A stretch of DNA of 64,000 nt from Nemertoderma westbladi. Lineage: Eukaryota > Xenacoelomorpha > Nemertodermatida > Nemertodermatidae. This document shows positions 57,001-64,000 of the stretch, piece after piece. Position numbers and translations under genes: made by a program. The first letter of the stretch is position 1. Each line of letters starts with the position of its first letter. The DNA lies in the NCBI GenBank assembly GCA_032718475.1, contig JAUCBJ010002643.1, forward strand, positions 16,636-80,635. Reading direction: 5' to 3'. The notes under the pieces are model-generated. The model saw nothing but the letters and a program-made list of their open reading frames with translations, ran no database searches and had not been told where the DNA came from.

Positions 57001-60000
57001 TAAACCACCTCCGGGTGTAGATCATGTGTGGTAAGTAAACCACGTCTGGGTGTGGATCATGTGTGGTAAGTAAAGCACATCCGGGTGTGGATCATGTATG
57101 GTAAGTAAAGCACATCCGGGTGTGGATCATGTGTGGTAAGTAAACCGCCTCCGGGTGTGGATCATGTGTGGTAAGTAAACCACCTCCGGGTGTGGATCAT
57201 GTGTGGTAAGTAAACCACGTCTGGGTGTGGATCATGTGTGGTAAGTAAACCACCTCCGGGTGTGGATCATGTGTGGTAAGTAAACCACCTCCGGGTGTGG
57301 ATCATGTGTGGTAAGTAAACCACCTCTGGGTGTGGATCATGTGTGGTAAGTAAACCACCTCTGGGTGTGGATCATGTGTGGTAAGTAAACCACCTCCGGG
57401 TGTGGATCATGTGTGGTAAGTAAACCACCTCTGGGTGTGGATCATGTGTGGTAAGTAAACCACCTCTGGGTGTGGATCAAGTGTGGTAAGTAAACCACGT
57501 CTGGGTGTGGATCATGTGTGGTAAGTAAACCACCTCCGGGTGTGGATCATGTGTGGTAAGTAAAGCACATCCGGGTGTGGATCATGTGTGGTAAGTAAAC
57601 CGCCTCCGGGTGTGGATCATGTGTGGTAAGTAAACCACCTCCGGGTGTGGATCATGTGTGGTAAGTAAACCACGTCTGGGTGTGGATCATGTGTGGTAAG
57701 TAAACCACCTCTGGGTGTGGATCATGTGTGGTAAGTAAACCACCTCTGGGTGTGGATCATGTGTGGTAAGTAAACCACCTCCGGGTGTGGATCATGTGTG
57801 GTAAGTAAACCACCTCTGGGTGTGGATCATGTGTGGTAAGTAAACCACCTCTGGGTGTGGATCATGTGTGGTAAGTAAACCACGTCTGGGTGTGGATCAT
57901 GTGTGGTAAGTAAACCACCTCCGGGTGTGGATCATGTGTGGTAAGTAAAGCACATCTGGGTGTGGATCATGTGTGGTAAGTAAACCACCTCTGGGTGTGG
58001 ATCATGTGTGGTAAGTAAACCACGTCTGGGTGTGGATCATGTGTGGTAAGTAAACCACCTCCGGGTGTGGATCATGTGTGGTAAGTAAAGCACATCTGGG
58101 TGTGGATCATGTGTGGTAAGTAAACCACCTCTGGGTGTGGATCATGTGTGGTAAGTAAACCACGTCTGGGTGTGGATCATGTGTGGTAAGTAAACCATCT
58201 CCGGGTGTGGATCATGTGTGGTAAGTAAACCACGTCTGGGTGTGGATCATGTATGGTAAGTAAACCACCTCTGGGTGTGGATCATGTGTGGTAAGTAAAC
58301 CACCTCCGGGTGTGGATGATTGGTGGTAAGTAAACCACGTCTGGGTGTGGATCATGTGTGGTAAGTAAACCACGTCTGGGTGTGGATCATGTGTGGTAAG
58401 TAAAGCACATCTGGGTGTGGATCATGTGTGGTAAGTAAAGCACATCCGGATGTGGATCATGTGTGGTAAGTAAACCACGTCTGGGTGTGGATCATGTGTG
58501 GTAAGTAAACCACCTCTGGGTGTGGATCATGTGTGGTAAGTAAACCACCTCTGGGTGTGGATCATGTGTGGTAAGTAAACCACCTCCGCGTGTGGATCAT
58601 GTGTGGTAAGTAAACCACCTCCGGGTGTGGATGATTGGTGGTAAGTAAACCACGTCTGGGTGTGGATCATGTGTGGTAAGTAAACCACCTCTGGGTGTGG
58701 ATCATGTGTGGTAAGTAAACCACCTCTGGGTGTGGATCATGTGTGGTAAGTAAACCACCTCCGCGTGTGGATCATGTGTGGTAAGTAAACCACCTCCGGG
58801 TGTGGATGATTGGTGGTAAGTAAACCACGTCTGGGTGTGGATCATGTGTGGTAAGTAAAGCACATCTGGGTGTGGATCATGTGTGGTAAGTAAACCACCT
58901 CTGGGTGTGGATCATGTGTGGTAAGTAAACCACCTCCGGGTGTGGATGATTGGTGGTAAGTAAACCACGTCTGGGTGTGGATCATGTGTGGTAAGTAAAC
59001 CACCTCCGCGTGTGGATCATGTGTGGTAAGTAAACCACCTCCGGGTGTGGATGATTGGTGGTAAGTAAACCACGTCTGGGAGTGGATCATGTGTGGTAAG
59101 TAAACCACGTCTGGGTGTGGATCATGTGTGGTAAGTAAACCACCTCCGGGTGTGGATGATTGGTGGTAAGTAAACCACGTCTGGGTGTGGATCATGTGTG
59201 GTAAGTAAACCACCTCCGCGTGTGGATCATGTGTGGTAAGTAAACCACCTCCGGGTGTGGATGATTGGTGGTAAGTAAACCACGTCTGGGAGTGGATCAT
59301 GTGTGGTAAGTAAACCACCTCCGGGTGTGGATGATTGGTGGTAAGTAAACCACCTCCGCGTGTGGATCATGTGTGGTAAGTAAACCACCTCCGGGTGTGG
59401 ATGATTGGTGGTAAGTAAACCACCTCAGCGTGTGGATCATGTGTGGTAAGTAAACCACCTCCGGGTGTGGATGATTGGTGGTAAGTAAACCACCTCCGGG
59501 TGTGGATCATGCGTGGTAAGTAAACCACCTCCGGATGGGGATCATGTGTGGTAAGTAAACCACCTCCGGGTGTGGATCATGTGTGGTAAGTAAACCACCT
59601 CTGGGTGTGGATCATGTGTGGTAAGTAAACCACGTCTGGGTGTGGATCATGTGTGGTAAGTAAACCACCTCTGGGTGTGGATCATGTGTGGTAAGTAAAC
59701 CACCTCCGGGTGTGGATCATGTGTGGTAAGTAAACCACCTCTGGGTGTGGATCATGTGTGGTAAGTAAACCACCTCTGGGTGTGGATCATGTGTGGTAAG
59801 TAAACCACGTCTGGGTGTGGATCATGTGTGGTAAGTAAACCACCTCCGGGTGTGGATCATGTGTGGTAAGTAAAGCACATCTGGGTGTGGATCATGTGTG
59901 GTAAGTAAACCACCTCTGGGTGTGGATCATGTGTGGTAAGTAAACCACGTCTGGGTGTGGATCATGTGTGGTAAGTAAACCACCTCCGGGTGTGGATCAT

Positions 60001-61440
60001 GTGTGGTAAGTAAAGCACATCTGGGTGTGGATCATGTGTGGTAAGTAAACCACCTCTGGGTGTGGATCATGTGTGGTAAGTAAACCACGTCTGGGTGTGG
60101 ATCATGTGTGGTAAGTAAACCATCTCCGGGTGTGGATCATGTGTGGTAAGTAAACCACGTCTGGGTGTGGATCATGTATGGTAAGTAAACCACCTCTGGG
60201 TGTGGATCATGTGTGGTAAGTAAACCACCTCCGGGTGTGGATGATTGGTGGTAAGTAAACCACGTCTGGGTGTGGATCATGTGTGGTAAGTAAACCACGT
60301 CTGGGTGTGGATCATGTGTGGTAAGTAAAGCACATCTGGGTGTGGATCATGTGTGGTAAGTAAAGCACATCCGGATGTGGATCATGTGTGGTAAGTAAAC
60401 CACGTCTGGGTGTGGATCATGTGTGGTAAGTAAACCACCTCTGGGTGTGGATCATGTGTGGTAAGTAAACCACCTCTGGGTGTGGATCATGTGTGGTAAG
60501 TAAACCACCTCCGCGTGTGGATCATGTGTGGTAAGTAAACCACCTCCGGGTGTGGATGATTGGTGGTAAGTAAACCACGTCTGGGTGTGGATCATGTGTG
60601 GTAAGTAAACCACCTCTGGGTGTGGATCATGTGTGGTAAGTAAACCACCTCTGGGTGTGGATCATGTGTGGTAAGTAAACCACCTCCGCGTGTGGATCAT
60701 GTGTGGTAAGTAAACCACCTCCGGGTGTGGATGATTGGTGGTAAGTAAACCACGTCTGGGTGTGGATCATGTGTGGTAAGTAAAGCACATCTGGGTGTGG
60801 ATCATGTGTGGTAAGTAAACCACCTCTGGGTGTGGATCATGTGTGGTAAGTAAACCACCTCCGGGTGTGGATGATTGGTGGTAAGTAAACCACGTCTGGG
60901 TGTGGATCATGTGTGGTAAGTAAACCACCTCCGCGTGTGGATCATGTGTGGTAAGTAAACCACCTCCGGGTGTGGATGATTGGTGGTAAGTAAACCACGT
61001 CTGGGAGTGGATCATGTGTGGTAAGTAAACCACGTCTGGGTGTGGATCATGTGTGGTAAGTAAACCACCTCCGGGTGTGGATGATTGGTGGTAAGTAAAC
61101 CACGTCTGGGTGTGGATCATGTGTGGTAAGTAAACCACCTCCGCGTGTGGATCATGTGTGGTAAGTAAACCACCTCCGGGTGTGGATGATTGGTGGTAAG
61201 TAAACCACGTCTGGGAGTGGATCATGTGTGGTAAGTAAACCACCTCCGGGTGTGGATGATTGGTGGTAAGTAAACCACCTCCGCGTGTGGATCATGTGTG
61301 GTAAGTAAACCACCTCCGGGTGTGGATGATTGGTGGTAAGTAAACCACCTCCGCGTGTGGATCATGTGTGGTAAGTAAACCACCTCCGGGTGTGGATGAT
61401 TGGTGGTAAGTAAACCACCTCCGGGTGTGGATCATGCGTG
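45024..61440 (+). repeat. Exon-derived 35-bp satellite filling Ly6 intron 2
   Basis: About 469 copies of GTAAGTAAACCACCTCC-GGGTGTGGATCATGTGTG over 16.4 kb. The first unit still has GGATGTGG as in the exon; most later units have GGGTGTGG. Common subtypes are CACGTCTGGG, GCACATCCGG, CGCCTCCGG, and TGATTGGTG (only after about 58300). Nearly all units keep GTG|GTAAGT. The last unit ends GCGTG|TTTCCT without a donor. Long blocks are duplicated inside the array (see findings). Short frames in it are by-products. Confidence 0.96.
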
Positions 61441-61951
61441 TTTCCTACGACTATATCGGTGGGATTTATCCTGCGGGTTAATAATGAAGAATGATAATAT
61501 TTATGCATCTAACCGATATGTTAATTAACCACGTCGGAATGTGTATCGCCATCATTCTATGTATTACAGTAGTAACACATCGTATCGTGTGCTTCCTGGG
61601 ATTGGGTGATACAGTACACGGTAAGTCTCAGATGTTCAGTAACCTTAGTTACATGGGATGCTTGAGCAAGAAAACCTGATGGCGAAAAGGTTTATTTTTA
61701 AAACAAAAGTAAAGTTCTACGAAAAGAAGTACAGAAATATAACATTGTGTCACTATTTTCAATTGACTTATATTATCAACTATTATGTCTGAGTGTATGG
61801 AGTTTTGCATATTTTAGCTAACATGCCATCGACTGTAACACTGCAGACCTCTTAAGTAGGCCTAGGTGAATCTACTTAACCGTTCGGGTAATGGGTGGAC
61901 TTTAACTGCCATCTATTATGCAATATCTACTTATATTTTCTGTGTTTACAG
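61441..61951 (+). other. Remainder of Ly6 intron 2
   Basis: Unique sequence, no other feature; acceptor TGTGTTTACAG at 61941-61951. Confidence 0.7.
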
Positions 61952-62152
61952 ATTGTTGACTCTGGGGGTATTCGCACTTCACTCTGTGTCCAACAAACAA
62001 ACTGTGTCCTGGTTAAACAGACGCTATGCGGTAGCAGAAAAGATTGCGATGTTACCTGCTGCTGGAGAAATAATTGCAATGGAGCTGACGTCACCTCGAC
62101 CGTGTATCAGGCATTAATAGCTGTTGTGCCTTTTTTGGTCTGGATACTATAA
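61952..62152 (+). CDS. Ly6/uPAR-domain protein, exon 3 with GPI tail
   Basis: Acceptor TTTACAG|ATT, phase 0, stop TAA 62150-62152; residues 53-118. Cys64, 70, 78, 84, 88, 89 and 94, ending CCWRNNCN, the CCxxxxCN close of Ly6/uPAR domains. After it come NGADVTST (possible GPI attachment at N95/G96/A97) and a hydrophobic tail ALIAVVPFLVWIL, so a GPI-anchored surface protein is predicted. Thirteen Cys in the mature part, an odd number, so one is likely unpaired or the signal cut lies after Cys23. Confidence 0.88.
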   Translation: MVDSGGIRTSLCVQQTNCVLVKQTLCGSRKDCDVTCCWRNNCNGADVTSTVYQALIAVVPFLVWIL

Positions 62153-62170
62153 AAATATAAAAAGTAATAC

Positions 62171-62176
62171 AATAAA
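62171..62176 (+). terminator. Polyadenylation signal AATAAA of the Ly6 gene
   Basis: AATAAA 19 bases after the stop. This implies a very short 3' UTR. Confidence 0.5.
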
Positions 62177-62977
62177 AGACCATAAATAATTGGAATCGAA
62201 TTAATTGGTAACCGTTGGAATCGCCTTTCGATTTTCTCTACCGAAATGTAACCTACAGAATTTACCTATACCAAAATACTGAAGTTGATCTAAAAGGCTA
62301 TAAAAAAATGTGTCCACCATTACAGCGCAGTACATTAGGCCCTAACTGTAGTAGACGGTCCCAGCAGTAACGCTATTATGTCAAATCCCCATTACTGCGC
62401 AGTTCCCGGTTTTTCCAGGTTCATTTGTGAATTTTCCCGGTTTAGATGACATAATACATTATTATATTATTATTAATAATTATTATATATATTATATATA
62501 TATAATTATTAATTATTATATTTTGATTTCCACTTGACCTAGATTTAATGTTAACCTTTCTAATCAAATTATTTGTTGTCAAAAAAATTTTATGTACAAA
62601 ATATTATTGTATTCAATTTAATTGCATATAAGTTATATTATATAAGGCTTAAAATGCTACTCCTTTGTTATGCTGTATATTTTCAGAAGTTGAAACCTGT
62701 TTTTTTATCAGATGGTTGATTACGTGAAAAAATTCGAGCACAATTTTTTTGTTTCGCACTTTTCAAGGAAAATAACGCTGTCTTTCATAATAAATTTCGG
62801 ATTTTTAAAAATGCACCCTTTATTTCATACAAAATATTATAACATACGAACAATCGCAAAACTAAAAAAACTGTTCCAATTTTGTTATTGCGCACACTAC
62901 AGTACTATCTTTTATTGATACTAAATTCTAACAAATTGGTGAGTAGTGATTTGAAAATAAAAAAATGCCATTCTGAG
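62177..62977. other. AT-rich spacer
   Basis: 62455-62520 is a long AT palindrome (TAATTATTATATATATTATATATATATAATTATTAATTA type). No gene supported; small frames reflect composition. Confidence 0.5.
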
Positions 62978-63381
62978 GGAACGCAACAAACTTCGCCCGC
63001 GAAAAAGCTTCGCCCGCGTCCAATCTTCGCCCGGAGCAATCTGCGCCCTCAAAATGAGCAACCATCGTCCGCCGGCGGAAACCTTCGCCCGCAGGCATCT
63101 TAGCCCGCGAACAACCTTCGCCCAATAAACAATTATTGTTTTGGTTAGAAAAAGCCGTATCTGTAACCGGCGCCTTTCCCTTAATTAGTAACACCATCGT
63201 ATATTGTTTTGGTTAGAAAAATCAATCTCTGTAACCTGCTCCTTTCCCTCAATTTGTAACTAAAATGGTTAGTAATTGGGCGAAGGTTGCTTGCGAGCGA
63301 AGATTGCCTGTGGGCGAAGTTTTACTCCGGGAGAAGGTTCTAAGCGGGCGAAGATTGGACGCGTGGTAAGATTGTACCCAA
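62978..63381. mobile_element. 404-bp inserted element rich in CTTCGCCCGC motifs
   Basis: Flanked by the 10-bp direct repeat CCATTCTGAG (62968-62977, 63382-63391). The left half has many CTTCGCCCGCG-type words, the right half the complement GCGGGCGAAG, with GTCCAATCTTCGCCCG and its complement pairing the halves; an AACAATTATTGTTTTGG / TTGTTTTGGTTAGAAAAA core lies between. No coding sequence. A 9-10-bp duplication would suit Mutator-like elements, but clean terminal repeats are not seen. Confidence 0.65.
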
Positions 63382-63391
63382 CCATTCTGAG

Positions 63392-64000
63392 ATAATTGCC
63401 CTTAACTTACGTTTGAACCTTCCCGCGCAAAAACTATCTGTTAATATGGGAGAATGTCTGTTAATAAATTAGCAACAAAAAGCACAAAACCATGGCTTAG
63501 ATTTGTGGTATGGGGGTATTCCAAGTCGCTGATTTCATTTCTGAGGTCAGTTTTCACTTTTAATGAAATCTAGTCTGTCGATCTATCTGACTATAACTAA
63601 AAATTTAGCAATACGGGTTTTCTTGGTTGCAGAATTCATTTTGAGTGTCAGTTTTAACATTTAATGACTTCCAAATTGTCTGTTTGGCTGTCGATTATAT
63701 TTTGACAGACAGAAACAATGACGCCAAATTTGAATACTGACATCAGAAATGAAGTGACTGACCAAGAAAACCCATATAGGAAATTTTTTAGACATATATA
63801 TATAATATATAGTATGCTTTCCATTGTTTTGGATAAATACTGACGGACAGACCGACAGTCAAACAGACCGATAGTCAAACAGACAGACAGCGATATCTCG
63901 AGCAGTACGAGAGGTGTTGCGAAACGGTTTTTAAATTTGGAATCTTGATATAAAAATCTGCTCTAGAAGAAATAGAAAAAAAATTGGAATAACAATTTGA
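63392..64000. other. Spacer with imperfect inverted repeat and CAGAC tract
   Basis: GGGTTTTCTTGGT at about 63618 and ACCAAGAAAACCC at about 63760 with partly paired interior (TGTCAGT/ACTGACA) suggest a small degenerate inverted element. 63840-63895 is a CAGACAGAC-type tract. No gene seen. Confidence 0.45.

Noticed and set aside
46622-61243. Frames of 67-158 codons (HMIHTRRWFTY type) on the - strand in the satellite
   Set aside because: They recur with the repeat blocks and depend on indels between 35-bp units; not genes.
45024-61440. Possible CRISPR array
   Set aside because: Direct tandem repeat with no unique spacers, in a eukaryotic intron; units derive from the adjoining exon.
1-64000. 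tRNA or rRNA genes
   Set aside because: None could be recognised by eye; the only tRNA-like match is the 12-base Copia primer-binding site.

Overview
The window is animal genomic DNA, probably from a marine invertebrate. The evidence is spliced genes with GT-AG introns, non-LTR retrotransposons, BEL/Pao and Copia LTR elements, hAT-like and Tc/mariner-like non-autonomous elements, and very AT-rich noncoding DNA with recurrent ACCGGT and TAGGCCTA words. I cannot name the species; the invertebrate assignment is inference. Only two host genes are clearly supported. Both are on the + strand and both can be followed exon by exon.

Layout. (1) 1-9306 is the 3' part of an old BEL/Pao element on the + strand. 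It is broken by a small foldback element (about 60-672) and by a CR1/L2-like LINE (2642-6757, - strand), and ends in an LTR at 8151-9306. (2) 9307-11002 holds a 5'-truncated LINE fragment and a 59-bp tandem repeat. (3) 11003-23866 is a complete young BEL/Pao insertion on the - strand. It has two 1207-bp LTRs, a 5-bp target duplication (CAGTT), a 1391-codon open gag-protease frame from which reverse transcriptase, RNase H and the integrase core have been removed, and an unrecognised accessory gene in the env position with a CCHC zinc knuckle. (4) 23867-25945 is minisatellite, homopolymer and upstream DNA with seven TTCTAGAA palindromes. (5) 25946-37857 is a three-exon GPAT3/4-type glycerol-3-phosphate acyltransferase gene (441 aa). 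Its second intron holds a 34-bp tandem array, a 2995-bp DNA transposon containing a 1.3-kb palindrome, and a Copia element. (6) 38.2-43.5 kb holds a 36-bp satellite and several small transposons. (7) 43976-62152 is a three-exon Ly6/uPAR-type GPI-anchored protein gene (118 aa). Its second intron holds about 16.4 kb (about 469 copies) of a 35-bp satellite. (8) 62153-64000 is AT-rich DNA with one more small inserted element.

The most striking observation is that the intronic arrays of both host genes are made from the exon that precedes them. Each unit is a copy of the last 28-45 bp of the upstream coding exon plus the first bases of the intron, so each unit carries a copy of the 5' splice site (CAG|GTACGG in the acyltransferase, GTG|GTAAGT in the Ly6 gene). 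In the acyltransferase the copied segment encodes the catalytic HX4D block; in the Ly6 gene it encodes two of the disulfide cysteines. Two unrelated genes share this architecture, and a third satellite (38.2-40.4 kb) has a donor-like AAG|GTAGGG in each unit. This suggests that exon/5'-splice-site junctions seed satellites in this genome. In both genes, use of a later donor copy in place of the first would bring in an early stop codon.

A second item of interest is the BEL/Pao family. Two copies share the start and end of an accessory gene, but its middle differs between them, and a duplicated pair of noncoding hairpins lies upstream of it in both.
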